This document shows, one piece after another, positions 34,851 through 45,911 of a stretch of 64,000 bases of DNA. The first letter of the stretch is position 1, and each line of letters begins with the position of its first letter. Origin of the DNA: Icerya purchasi (lineage: Eukaryota > Arthropoda > Insecta > Hemiptera > Monophlebidae). The position numbers and the translations under genes were made by a program. The notes beneath the pieces are model-generated. The model saw only the letters and a list, made by a program, of their open reading frames with translations, ran no database searches and was not told the DNA's origin. The stretch spans positions 63,184,864 through 63,248,863 of the forward strand of contig CM077115.1 in NCBI GenBank assembly GCA_039619475.1, written 5' to 3'.

Positions 34851-35904
34851 AATTACTTTATACTTATTTTAATTTGTCACAGAGGTATTTTTTATTTTAC
34901 TTTAATTTGTTGTCATGCATTGTAGCCGATCGTGTCATGTTATGGGGTTACGTATTAATTCGAATAGTTCGCTAGTGTTACGAAAATATCGGATATTATG
35001 GTTCTCATCTTTTGGGAACTTTTTATCTTTAATATTTTAGTTTCGCGTAATAATTAAAATATCGCGCGGCCATTTATGCGGACAAGAAGTCTTCACTGCA
35101 AACAGTGATTTCTAACATTCTACAAACATATGCCGAAATACACTTACTGGATGTAAGTGCGTACATAAAACATCATTTAATTCATATGTAAACGTCATAT
35201 GTTTAAATTTACACTACTATACAGATATCCAATAATCATTACGATCAAACGTGTGGAATGTTTTATGCGCGCATTTGTAGATCGGCGCAAGATTGTTAGT
35301 ATATAGAAATGTTTTTTCTAGCTTTATTCGCTGTAAAATGTTTGTTATTTCAATACAACATAGTGATTAACGGTTTGCAATTAACCAAACTTGAGTTTGA
35401 CGATTTTTTAGAATTATGGCCAGTATATACATACATTAGCACATCGATTTCACAATAGTACATTTCAAGAATCAGTGATTTTAACGAGTTTTACTTATTA
35501 GTAATTAATGAATCGCAACTGTAGTGTCACATTTAATGTGGTCCATTTCTGTCTATCAGTCGTTTGCTTGCCCGTGAGCGTCCTGACTTCCAATTCGTAC
35601 ATTCTTCTTCTACAGATCTAGCATTCATGAGAGTGTTCGGTATGCAACGCGGATTTCAATACTAAAAGTCTTAGGGACTGATCCTAAATATTTTTGACTT
35701 CTTAACGTTATGCGGCAGCATGTGTCCGTAGATATCTGCTCGTATACGATGAAATGCGTAGATGCTTTAACCTTTTTTACTACGACTATTAGAGATGTTA
35801 CATTTCAAATTGCAATATCGGTATTCTCATTGTATAATTTGTTGTTTCTGATTATCGATGTGTTTTTTGTAATGTTCATTTCCATTATAAATACTTCGTA
35901 CACG
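34851..35904. other. No supported gene
   Basis: AT-rich sequence. A 65-codon frame at 35710 has no domain. Confidence 0.5.
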
Positions 35905-37401
35905 TAAGATGGTTTAGAAACGACAAAAATGTCAAATATAATCAAAAACTCACAAACGGTTTGATTTATAAACTTTAAAATTACATCACAAATTACAATT
36001 AAACTTCTATGTATGACAATCTATAATTTCAAGCTAACTGATTACCCTGGACGGAAAAAAAAACCAAAAACCATCAAGGATATATAATATAGAATTTAAA
36101 ACGACCTTAAAAATCACCCTTAAAAAATTTATAACTCGTTATGACCCTTTAAAAGTGATTTGTTTTTCATAAAATCAAAAAATTACGGTTAAACAAATAT
36201 TAAAACTTCCCTTTTTGGGCCAAAAACGGCAAAAAAAGAAATTTCACGTAAGTAATAGCCCAAGTAAAAACCTTGGAGAAATCAAAACATATTTCAAACA
36301 CATGCATAAAGGGCCGCTTTATAGGAAAAATATAGCTGAGCTTACAACTTTACATGCAAGCCCTTGGGACGCCGAAAATTCGAAAATTTTTGAAATTTTT
36401 TTTTCCCCCGAGCATGTGATAATATTGACTAAAAGATCGTTATTTGTCGGGAACGAACTCGTTTTTCATTTTCTTAACGAAATTTTCAAAAACGGCGATA
36501 ATTTCAAAAGAGCGCAAAATATTTTTGGACGCGAAAAATCAGTAAATTTATTATTAATCATTGAACCCAAAGGTTCGTTTCCTCCATTCCGTTCTGTTTC
36601 CGGCCATCCGTTTTAGGTCCGAGTATGTTTGGCATCCCATATCTTTAATGATCTGTTTTATGTAATTATTCCTTGGTCTTCTTCTTCTTCTCTTCTTCCC
36701 GGTTTTTCCTTCTATAATCAGTTTTAGTTTCTCATCGTGTCTCAGTATGTGTCCCATCATCTTCGATCTGCGTCTTTTTATTACGTTTATTAATTCCCGT
36801 TTTTCACTAATCATGTTCATGACTTCTTCATTACTCTTCTTATCTATCCATTTTATCTTTAACATCTTTCTCCACAGCAGCCACATCTCTGCTGCCATCA
36901 GCCTCTTTTTATTGGCTTCATTTATTATCCAAGATTCGCATCCATACAGTAGTGTGCTCCATACATAAACCTTTATTAGCCGCTTCCTTAGTTCTATGTC
37001 CACATTTTTATTGGTGAGTAATGCGTATTTTTGCATAAATGCGTACTTGGCTAGACTTATTCTACGTCTAATTTCTTTTTCATTTTTACCATCTTCTGAT
37101 ATCATACTGCCCAAGTATCATCTTTGGCTCGTTCAATTATTTCATTATTTAATAATATATTATTCTTTTGTGGCATTGGTGTCCTTTCGCATATTACTAT
37201 TTTAGTCTTTGTTTCGTTTATTTTCATATTGTATTCCTCTAGATGTACCTGTGCTTCTGTCAGTGCTTCTTGAAGTTCTTCTTCAGACTTAGCAATAATG
37301 TCAATGTCATCTGCGAATCTTATCATTTGTAGGCGTTCACCTTGTACTTGTATTCCAATTTGCTTATTCCGCAGGCTGTTTTTTATTAAGTTTATTGGTT
37401 T

Positions 37402-37404
<3 letters not shown>

Positions 37405-37443
<39 letters not shown>
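37405..37443. repeat. (TA)n microsatellite inside RT coding sequence
   Basis: About 19 TA units directly after the FNIYI codons of the RT, where ATATATA coding for IYI would seed slippage. Confidence 0.92.
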
Positions 37444-37445
<2 letters not shown>

Positions 37446-38658
37446 AATAACGCTGGTGACATGACGCAGCCTTGCCTTACCCCTTTAACTATTTTTATTT
37501 CCTCTCTGTTTCTTCCTACCATAAATTCTGCTGTTTGGTTTTTGTAAATTGTTTTGATTGTTTGTATTTCTGCTTCCGGTATATCAATTTCTCGCAGAAT
37601 TTCGAACATCTTGTTCCACTTCACTCAGTCAAAGGCTTTTTCTAAATCCAAAAAGGCCAGCAATAGTCTGTCTTCCGATTCTAGCTGTTTTTCTATTATA
37701 AGTCGTAGCGCTAGTATTGCTTCTCTTGTCCCTTTTTGTTTTTGAAATCCATATTGAACTGAATCAAGATTTTTGTTGATTTTCTCTTGTATTCTTTTTA
37801 GGATTATACGTGTCAGTATTTTTGAGGCATGCGACAGTAAATTTATTGTCCTGTAGTTTTCACATTTATCTGCTCCTTTTTTCTTTGGAATCATCACCAG
37901 TCTGCCTTTTTTGAAATCTGTCGGTGCTTCCCTGCTCTTTATTATGCGATTAAACAGCTCTTTCAGTTCTTCCTTTAGTTTTTCGCCACCATTAATTATT
38001 AGTTCGATTGGTATTTCGTCTATGCCTGTTGCTTTCCTTGTTTTTATGCTTTCAACAGCATTATTGAATTCTGATGCTAGCACTTCTAGTACATCCTCTC
38101 CTTGCCAGTTAGATCTGTCTTCTTCTATTCCTTCGTCATCTTGGTATAATTCTTCTAGATATTCTTTCCATCTATTTTTGATTCCTGTTTCATTTGTTTC
38201 TATTTTTCCAGTCTTATTCTTTATATATAGTATACTGCGCATTTCTTTCCTTCCAAAGAATAATCGTATCTTTTTATAAGCCTGATCGAGTCTCTGATCT
38301 TCTATCATAGATTCAATCTCTTTGCGTTTTTTATTCATCCATTTTTCTTTTGCTTTCTTGCACTTCCGATGTATTTGGTTCCTCAGTTCGTTATATTTTT
38401 TTACGTATTCTTTTTTATTTTTGTATTTTCTCCTTTCTTCTATATCTTTTAAAATATTTTCTGTCACCCACATGCTTTTCTTTGTGTTTCTTGTTTCCCT
38501 GGTCTTAGTTCTTCGTTTGCTATTTTTTTTAAGGTTTTCTTAATTGTTTCCCCCTTTGTTTCCGTATTATCTCTTTCTTTGCAAGTATTGTATTTTTCTA
38601 GTTCGTTTGTTACTTTTATCATGAACTCATTTCGTCTTCCTTCTTCCTTAAATTTTTC

Positions 38659-38663
38659 AGTAT
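38659..38663. other. Target site duplication AGTAT, left copy
   Basis: AGTAT directly precedes the left LTR and directly follows the right LTR at 44754-44758. A 5-bp duplication fits the 4-6 bp of BEL/Pao integrases. Removing the element plus one copy restores the LINE reading frame across the site. Confidence 0.95.
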
Positions 38664-38993
38664 TGTTAGGCTCTTATTAGAGGAGCTGCGTAAAAACCCG
38701 ATACCGCCTAAGCTATAAACAGCGGAAAAACCCGATTATCGCCCGATTTGTAAATAGTGTAAAAACCCGATGCCGTAACTAGCATAAAAAACCGGTTACC
38801 GCTCGAAATAGTTTTATCTTATCGCGATGTATTGTTGTATTCAGATCTCGGAATGCATTAACGTTTTAGTTTCTGTTTGTACGTTGTTCGTTGTGGTTCT
38901 TCCAAGTTATGTTAACGATTTAATAAAGTACATTTTATACTTCTCGTTGTTAATTCTTTTAAATACAGTCCACTTAAATAACTCACTCTAACA
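38664..38993 (+). repeat. BEL/Pao 5' LTR
   Basis: 330 bp, tgttaggctc...actctaaca, identical to 44424-44753. It should carry the promoter and the polyadenylation signal; a taataaag run near 38920 is a plausible poly(A) signal. Confidence 0.96.
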
Positions 38994-38995
38994 GT

Positions 38996-39015
38996 TTTGG
39001 TCCTCCGGGCCGGAT
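38996..39015 (+). other. Candidate primer-binding site
   Basis: Just inside the 5' LTR the sequence reads ttTGGTCCTCCGGGCCGGAT. It starts TGG, as tRNA 3' CCA complements do, two to three bases after the LTR. I cannot name the tRNA. Confidence 0.5.
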
Positions 39016-39334
39016 TCTGATGTAGATTCCGGTAACCTAGTTTTTTCGCGATTTCTCGTTAATTTTCTCGTCAGTGCGTGAAAGTGTTCTCTCGTATACC
39101 TTATGGATTTCACCGTCTCAAATCGTAAGTACATTCCCGTTATCTCGCTCGACTAGCTTCCGTTCGGCCATTACAGCCGATAGCTACGTTCTCGCAACCT
39201 TTCGCGCACTCTATTCTCGATACTCTCGAAGCTCGGAGTTATCACGTTATCTTCGTGTTATCTCGTTCCCGTAATCCGATTTGGATTGTTGCTGTTTACG
39301 TCTACTGTAAACATTGTACCCGAAATCTCGCAAG

Positions 39335-39978
39335 ATGTCTACGCAAGTGCAGCCATCTCTCGAATCAGTGGAGTCAAAGTTGCATCGGAGCAAGCGACTC
39401 GCGATCCGGTCTTTGACCCAAATTCAGGCCGATGTCAAAGAGGCATTGGAGGAAAACCCGTCGTCCGAACTCGTCCAGCAAATCCAATCCTATCTCGAAA
39501 CATGGAAGGAGGATATGACGAAACTGGACGAGATCGACCAAAGGCTTCTCGATTTGTTAGACCGGAAAGACGATCTAACACCCGATCAAGTATTAAAACT
39601 TGAGCAAGATATCTCAAAAGATATACTCGAAATAAGAAGATCGTACTCGCAAGCTCGCGTAAGCATGTATGCCATGAAGGAGCGACTAAATCAATCGGGT
39701 GTACTCCGGCAATCGTTAAACACATCGATCACCACGGTGGATGCGAACTATCAAACCGGTGCAAAGTTACCGGACATTCCTGTGCCGAAATTCGACGGTC
39801 AACTAACAGGCTTCACGGAATGGTTCGCCATGTTCAACGCGACGATTCACAATAACCCGAAACTCAGCGACATACAGAAGCTTTATTTTCTTCGCCAAGC
39901 CATGATCGGTCGAGCCTCGGAAGTGCTCAAAGATTATCCGGTGAGTGAAGAAGTGTATCCCGAAGCATACAAACACGT
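39335..39978 (+). CDS. BEL gag, N-terminal part
   Basis: Begins MSTQVQPSLESV (an upstream in-frame ATG lies at 39314). Helical, charged N-terminus of about 110 residues, then the conserved BEL/Pao Gag segment: KLPDIPVPKFDGQLTGFTEW, FNATIHNN and KLYFLRQAMIGRASEVLKDY. Gag forms the cytoplasmic particle around the RNA. The frame runs into a stop at 40003. The expected continuation is found in the -1 frame from about 39979. Confidence 0.88.
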
Positions 39979-42055
39979 AGAAGATTCTTCAACGAACGAA
40001 TAATCATCTCGACCCATTTCGCAGAAATAGTAGACCTACCTACTATCACGTACTCGACAATTCGCGAATCCCTGGATAAAGTCAACGCCATTATTCGCGG
40101 ATTAAAGGTTTGTGGCATTGAAAAGCAAAAAATGTCACCAATCTTTACGTTCCTCGTCGTCAGGAAATTACCCGATCGGTTAAGAACGGAGTGGGAAACT
40201 ACGAATAAGGATTATTCGACCTATCCGTCCTTTGAGCCGCTGTCAACGTTTTTAAGCAATCGATGCTTCGCATACGAGACGACGCCGAAAGCAGTTTCAA
40301 CCCCGAAAAACTCGTCAGCATCGATCTCGAACGCAAACAGATCGAGAGAAAAGTCAGCTCTCACTGTCACGATTCCGCCGCGGAATTCCAGCGGTTATCA
40401 TAACCCGAAGTGTACATTGTGTAATCAAGGACATTACCTGTCTCAATGCCCGTCGTTTGTCGCAAAACCTGTTGCCGATCGAATGGACTTCGTCAGAAAC
40501 AAAAACCTCTGCTCGAATTGTCTTCGTGTCGGACATCTGCGCAATGCTTGCCGATCCTCGAAATGTCGTAAGTGTGGCATCGATCATAACACTTTGCTGC
40601 ATCGCGAAACTCCCGCTCATCAAGAAGCTGCTCAAAAGAGCACATCGCCCGAAGAAAAAGTCGTAATGGCTGCGACTAAGCGCGAAACTGGTACAGTGCT
40701 GCTGCCAAGTGCGGTAGTGAAAGTCCGTATCGGAAAAAAGTGCGTCCTCGCTCGAGCACTTATCGATTCCTGCTCGCAAGTCAACCTCGTAACAGAGTCG
40801 TTCGCGACTCGCAATCGTCTCGCAAAGCGCCCGTCCGCATCCAACATCCAAGGTGTAACGTCGTCTAGTGTTAGAACAGGCCACGCAGTGTCGATGCTAA
40901 TCGAATCCCGATTTAATACTAGTCAACTTCGCGTGTGCGCGGATGTAATCGGATCATTACCATACGAAATAAATCCAAGTACGATCAAGTACGTCAATTC
41001 ACTCGATCCCCATCTCGAACTTGCGGACAACGGTTCGCAAACCAGAAGTGTCGATATTTTGCTCGGCGCAGAATTCTATGGCAAAATCGTCACCGGTCAG
41101 AAGAAATTTTACGGCGATTTGTGCCTCGCAAGCTCAATTTTCGGTTGGCTTACAATCGGCCCATTGCCTGGAATAAAGCCTATCGATACCCGATATTGCT
41201 GCTTAAGTGTCGTCGTCCAAGACATGCTTCACAAATTTTGGCAAATAGAAGAAGTCACCTCGCCCAAAACTTCTCTCCATGAACACGAATTATGCGTTAG
41301 TCATTTTCAAAAAACGCATACCCGACTACCCGACGGTCGATTTCAGGTTCGACTGCCGTTCAAGACATCCACCGATAAATTGTCAAACACATACCAGCAA
41401 GCGTACGCTGCTCTCTTGCGATACGAGAGGTCGAGTCCTGACCTTCGTTCCCGATATATAGAATTCATGGAAGAATACAAAGCGCTCGGACACATGCAAG
41501 TGGCCGACCCGAAATCTCGCTCGATGCGGTATTATATTCCACATCTACCCGTACTCCGAGAAGATAGCTCGACAACAAAATTACGCGTCGTCTTCAACGC
41601 TTCCGCCGAATCAAGAAACGGAATATCGCTCAACAAAGCACTGTTGGCTGGCCCGATACATCAACCAGACCTCTTCGATCTTCTGGTGAACTTCAGAACA
41701 TACGCAATCGCGTTCTCAGCCGACGTGACGAAGATGTATCGTTGCATAGATATACATCCCGAAGACCGTCCGTTCCAATCAATCCTGTGGCGTGAAAAAC
41801 CTACGGATAACGTCAGAATTTTCGAACTGACAACGCTCACATACGGAACCGGTCCCGCAGCATTTATTGCAACAGAATGCTTGCAAGTTATCGCTCGACA
41901 AATCGCGGAAACTCGTCCAGAAATAGCAAACGCAATCGCGAATGAGTTCTATAGGGACGATCTACTATCCGGAGCGGATACAGTAGAAAACGCGCTCGAA
42001 AAGTCTCGAAAGATACACGAAGAACTCGCAAAAGCGAAATTCCCGCTACGAAAAT
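39979..42055 (+). CDS. BEL gag C-terminus, protease and reverse transcriptase
   Basis: The frame picks up Gag at FFNERIIISTHF and carries two CCHC knuckles (CTLCNQGHYLSQC, CSNCLRVGHLRNAC). An aspartic protease follows with ALIDSCSQVNLVTE, where the active-site triad usually D-S-G reads D-S-C. RT: YYIPHLPVLRE, LRVVFNASAES, AFSADVTKMYR, ILWRE, LTYGTGPAAFIA and the catalytic FYRDDLLSG box. Reading leaves this frame at about 42055, at the point where LRKW normally stands (LRKC here). All RT catalytic Asp residues are present. Confidence 0.9.
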
Positions 42056-42990
42056 GTCTCGAACTCAGACGAATTCCTCAGCGCGAAAGATCAGAGTTTA
42101 ATCGAACAATTGCGGGCTGTTGCATTTTCGTCCACTGGAGCAGCAAAAATTCTCGGCCTAAGTTGGCACCCGGATGAAGATTCGTTCAGAATCAACGTCA
42201 AAACAGCCGACATCACGGCTAAAAAGCTCACGAAACGCGTCGTATCGTCATTGATAGCAAGCGTATACGACCCGCTCGGATTCGTTGGCCCGGTCCTAAT
42301 CCGTGGTAAAATCTTACTACAAGATTTGTGGCGGGAGGAATTGTCGTGGGATGACCCACTGCCCGGACATCTGGAAAAAAACTTCAGAGAGTATTACTTA
42401 ACTCTTGAAGACACGAAACTCGTCCGAATTCCTCGCGCATATTCCCTGACCAAAGCGTGCCGAATCAGTCTTGTCGGATTTAGCGACGCTAGCGAAAGAG
42501 CTTACGGAGCAGTCGTCTACATCCGGTCTGAAACCGGATCCAAAACCGACGTAACACTGGTATGCTCCAAGTCGAAAGTCGCACCAATAAAGGCTGTGAC
42601 AATACCCCGATTGGAATTGCTCGGAGCAGTTCTGTTAGCCCGGCTCATGGAGCGGGTGGCAAGGACATTAAAACTCGACCTCAGCGAAGCTCTCGCGTAC
42701 TGCGACTCGACCATAGTCCTGGCATGGCTGAAAGGACCGTCGGTAAAGTACGAAGTGTTCGTGAGAAACCGGATCGATTTCGTCAAGTCGATCCTCCCGG
42801 TTAAATGCTGGAGCTATGTAAATACAAAAGAAAACCCAGCAGATCTTGTCACGCGAGGCATCGAAGCGCGATCTCTCGCAGAAAACGGGATATGGAACCA
42901 TGGCCCCCCTTGGCTGCAGCTCGGACACTGCCCAGACTATCCAGACAAAAATATCGATCTACCGGATAATCTGCCAGAAAGCAGAAAACT
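42056..42990 (+). CDS. BEL RNase H region
   Basis: Second frame shift. RAVAFSSTGAAKILGLSWHP, then KRVVSSLIASVYDPLGFVGP (connection), then RNase H with all four acidic positions: GFSDASERAYGAVVY, PRLELLGAVL, AYCDSTIVLAWL and NPADLVTRG. RNase H removes RNA from the cDNA hybrid. The frame ends in a stop at 43034-43036, but reading should leave it near 42990, where the -1 frame begins to give the BEL-type RRYSAYDKLVRS stretch. Confidence 0.88.
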
Positions 42991-44391
42991 TCGCGTCGCA
43001 GGTACTCAGCATACGACAAACTCGTCCGATCGATGATGCTTGTCAGAACATTCATCTCACGTGTACGAAATCAATCGGGAATTGAGACATCAGCTCAACA
43101 AGCGATCAACGACGTTCTTCGTATATCACAATCAACCTGGTTCCATTCCGAAATCAACGCCGCCCGCCAAGGCTTTCCCGTGCAATCTCAAAGCTCCATC
43201 CAATCTCTGAACCCCATTCTCGATTCACACGGAGTTCTACGTGTAGGAGGAAGATTACGCAACAGTAACTTCTCATACGATGTAAAGCATCCCGCCATCC
43301 TTCACGCCAAATCGATTTTGGCAAAGCTGCTAGTACGACACGTACATGAAAAGTACTATCACGCGTCTCAAGCTGGATTACGATCCCTCGTCAGGAAGAC
43401 GATCCAAGAGTGCGTATGGTGTACCCGAATGCGAGCCGAACCAATATCGCAAATCATGGGCGACCTACCCGCCGAAAGAACCGAAATCGCCCGGCCATTC
43501 ACGAATTCCGGCGTGGACCTCGCCGGCCCGTTTACGGTGAAATGCACCAATCACCGGTCTCCAAAACACATAAAGCACTACGCGGTATTCTTCATCTGCC
43601 TCGTCACCCGTGCTGTACACATTGAAACAGCAGCTGATCTATCCACGGAAGCATTTCTCGCTGCGTTTCAAAGATTTATCGCACGCCGTGGAGTCCCCGC
43701 CATAATGTGGTCCGATAACGGAACTAACTTTGTCGGCGCCAAAAACGAATTGGAACGCAAACACAGCTCGGTCCCGATCGTGTGGAAGTTCATTCCACCC
43801 CGATCTCCGCATCACGGAGGAATCTGGGAAGCAGCGGTAAAAGCCGGTAAAAAGCTCTTGCTTGCTGCCTCCAAGGGAGCTATATACACCGAAGACCAGC
43901 TCAAGACCGTTTTAGCGATCGTGGAATCGATCTTAAACTCTCGACCACTATACCAGCAGCGAAATATCTCAAAAGTCGACCACATCGACGTATTAACTCC
44001 CGGACACTTTCTCGTCGGATCGCACCTGCTGGAACCAACCCATCCGGACACAATACCGCTACTCGACCGAATACCGGCTCAACGACAAATCATCGCGTCA
44101 TTTTGGTTAAAATGGAAAGCCGCTTATCTCGCCCAACTCCAGACGCGAACTAAATGGAAAAGGAAATGCCCGAATCTCGAAATCGGCGATATGGTTCTCA
44201 TAAAAGAAGCTACGTCGCCGCCAGCAAATTGGTCTATCGGCAGGATAGTCGGTGGCAACCCGGATCGCGAAGGCCGACTTCGGATCGTCACAATCCGGTC
44301 AAACGGGTCGGAGTACTTACGCTCAGTCCAGCAACTGGTGAAGCTCCCGGTACAAGCTCCGGCATCTGCCGGATCCGCATCGGCGATGTAA
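42991..44391 (+). CDS. BEL integrase
   Basis: Zinc-binding HHCC domain (HVHEKYYHAS with QECVWCTRM), a catalytic core with the DDE set in GVDLAGPF, WSDNGTNFVGAKNEL and HHGGIWEAAVKAGKK, followed by the BEL/Pao C-terminal ITPGHFLVG-like block (LTPGHFLVGSHL), FWLKWKAAYLAQL and GDMVLIKE. It inserts cDNA with a 5-bp staggered cut, matching the AGTAT duplication. The stop at 44389-44391 precedes the 3' LTR. No breaks within this segment. Confidence 0.92.
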   Translation, partial: SRRRYSAYDKLVRSMMLVRTFISRVRNQSGIETSAQQAINDVLRISQSTWFHSEINAARQGFPVQSQSSIQSLNPILDSHGVLRVGGRLRNSNFSYDVKHPAILHAKSILAKLLVRHVHEKYYHASQAGLRSLVRKTIQECVWCTRMRAEPISQIMGDLPAERTEIARPFTNSGVDLAGPFTVKCTNHRSPKHIKHYAVFFICLVTRAVHIETAADLSTEAFLAAFQRFIARRGVPAIMWSDNGTNFVGAKNELERKHSSVPIVWKFIPPRSPHHGGIWEAAVKAGKKLLLAASKGAIYTEDQLKTVLAIVESILNSRPLYQQRNISKVDHIDVLTPGHFLVGSHLLEPTHPDTIPLLDRIPAQRQIIASFWLKWKAAYLAQLQTRTKWKRKCPNLEIGDMVLIKEATSPPANWSIGRIVGGNPDREGRLRIVTIRSNGSEYLRSVQQLVKLPVQAPASAGSASAM

Positions 44392-44410
44392 CTTTAAGAC
44401 CTGTGGTCTT

Positions 44411-44420
44411 GCGGGGGGAG
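44411..44420 (+). other. Polypurine tract
   Basis: gcggggggag lies 3 bases before the 3' LTR and would prime plus-strand synthesis. Confidence 0.75.
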
Positions 44421-44423
44421 CGC

Positions 44424-44753
44424 TGTTAGGCTCTTATTAGAGGAGCTGCGTAAAAACCCGATACCGCCTAAGCTATAAACAGCGGAAAAACCCGATTATC
44501 GCCCGATTTGTAAATAGTGTAAAAACCCGATGCCGTAACTAGCATAAAAAACCGGTTACCGCTCGAAATAGTTTTATCTTATCGCGATGTATTGTTGTAT
44601 TCAGATCTCGGAATGCATTAACGTTTTAGTTTCTGTTTGTACGTTGTTCGTTGTGGTTCTTCCAAGTTATGTTAACGATTTAATAAAGTACATTTTATAC
44701 TTCTCGTTGTTAATTCTTTTAAATACAGTCCACTTAAATAACTCACTCTAACA
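44424..44753 (+). repeat. BEL/Pao 3' LTR
   Basis: Identical to the 5' LTR at a constant offset of 5,760; no mismatch in 330 bp. Confidence 0.96.
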
Positions 44754-45647
44754 AGTATCGTATTTTTTATACGTTGTTCTTTTGATCTTCTTGCTTTTCT
44801 TTAATTCCACTTCGCATTTCATAAGTACTAGGTTATGGTCGCTATCGCAGTCTGCACCTGGATATGCTCTGCTGTTGATTATTTGATTCCTGTAGTCATG
44901 TTTGACTATTATGTAATCTATTTGGTATCTTCCTGTATCACCAGGTCTCATCCATGTGTATCGTCTGCGTTTATGGTGTTGAAACAGTGTATTGGTCAGC
45001 GTTAACTTGTGTTCTTTGCAGAATTCAATTAATCTTTCACCTCTATCGTTCTTGATTCCCAGACCATATTTCCGTACTTCTATTCCTTCTTCTTGTTCTC
45101 CAACCACTGCATTCCAATCGTCCATCAGGAGCATTATTTCTTCTGTACTAATCGTCTCTATTAATTCTTCCAGTTTAGTATACGTTTCTTCTATTTCTTC
45201 CTCTTCAGCGTTACTAGTCGGCATATAAACTTGAATAATTGTTATTTTCTTCATTCCGGCTTCTAGTTTCACCATTATTATTCTTTCGCGTATTGGTACA
45301 GTTCCTACTATTCTTTTTGCCCATTTTTCATTTAAAATTATTGCAGCTCCTTTTGCGTTATCGCCACCAGTTAATATAATGGTAAATTCATCTGATTTGT
45401 ATTGAGTTACGTCTCTTGCCCGCGTCTCGCTGAGTCCTAGTATATCGATTCTCATTCTTCTCATTTCCGCCTTGATGTTCTCTAGTTTTTCTATTCTCAT
45501 TAGAGATCTTACGTTCCACGTTCCAATATTTAATGTTTCCGTCTTATCCATATTTTTGTTTGTTCTTTTGCACCCGGGGATTCTTAGCACCCCTGTTCCA
45601 TCTAAGGAACGCCGAGGACTCGGGGCCGTTGTTAGTTGTACGTTCAT
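44754..45647 (-). pseudogene. RTE-like LINE AP endonuclease domain
   Basis: Opens at 45647 with a short leader, then IGTWNVRSL, LSETRAR, VYMPTSN, LLMDDWNAVVG, RYTWMRPG, QIDYIIV and CDSDHNLVLMK, the catalytic N, E, D/N and SDH positions of APE-type LINE endonucleases. The often-seen GDFN reads MDDWN. The frame is open for its full 298 codons and crosses the BEL target without shift into the 38663 side. Many insect genomes carry such frames, often misannotated as craniofacial development protein 2-like. Confidence 0.87.
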
Positions 45648-45911
45648 GGAGGTGGTTTGGGATACGTAATGCAGTAGCTTCCCCTTACTTTCTGCATCGC
45701 AGATACTCGACCATTTTGGAAAACTATTCCAATGCTCGAGTATTTTCCTTTACAGCCGCTTCTGTAGTATGTACACCGCGCCTGTATTGGATGATGGCCG
45801 CCCGGCTGCCGACGGACATGTTATGTAAATTAAGTTATAGTTATCGTTAAATTAACACATACGGAGTAACCCTGAGCCCATGAAACATCATGCTTGACTG
45901 AACTTGTTTTT

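Larger units (their letters stand above)
36554..38663 (-). pseudogene. RTE-like LINE reverse transcriptase and C-terminus
   Basis: From 38663 downward: a linker, then a frameshift near 38475. RT motifs follow: KATGIDEIP, CENYRTINLLS, QYGFQKQKGTREA, FLDLEKAFD, then a TGA where CGA (Arg) is likely ancestral, VRQGCVMSPALFNIYI, a (TA)n expansion that shifts frame, RFADDIDII (catalytic YADD-type box), a frameshift, and YLGSMISEDG. The C-terminal thumb has LLYGCESW, MGHILRHDEK and a GKKRRRRRPR basic tract, ending FGFND. These are typical of RTE-clade endonuclease-reverse transcriptases. Confidence 0.85.
38664..44753 (+). mobile_element. BEL/Pao LTR retrotransposon, complete with identical LTRs
   Basis: 6,090 bp: LTR 38664-38993, leader to 39334, gag-pol about 39335-44391, purine-rich tract, LTR 44424-44753. 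Both LTRs start TG and end CA and are identical over 330 bp, so insertion is very recent. Domain order Gag-zinc knuckles-protease-RT-RNase H-integrase is that of BEL/Pao, which differs from Copia in having integrase last. No envelope-like frame. Codons are much richer in CpG than the flanks. Three frame breaks disrupt gag-pol. Confidence 0.97.
36550..45822 (-). mobile_element. RTE-like LINE, minus strand, interrupted by BEL
   Basis: Without the BEL element it has a short GC-rich 5' part (45822-45648), then about 3.0 kb coding for endonuclease and RT in one line of reading. Almost no 3' UTR follows: the stop at 36554-36556 is itself part of a TAATAATAA run, as in RTE-clade elements, which end in short simple repeats. 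No poly(A). It is inserted in repeat X copy 2. Several breaks (frameshift near 38475, TGA at the KAFD motif, TA expansion, frameshift near 37110) show it is inactive. Confidence 0.8.
35905..45911 (+). repeat. Repeat X, copy 2, split by the RTE-like LINE
   Basis: The two X parts are 35905-36549 and about 45823-45911, together matching copy 1 in inverted orientation. The right part carries the terminal segment (complement of ttcagtcaagcatgatgtttcatg and ggttactccgtatg), the left part the module with GPLYRKNIA and RSLFVGNE. About a dozen bases of copy 1 between the parts cannot be placed. The whole LINE with its BEL insert lies between them. Confidence 0.65.

Noticed and set aside
36215..36616. 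133-codon plus-strand open frame as a host gene
   Set aside because: Its first part is repeat X copy 2 and its end runs into the antisense of the RTE-like LINE, so it is a composite frame.
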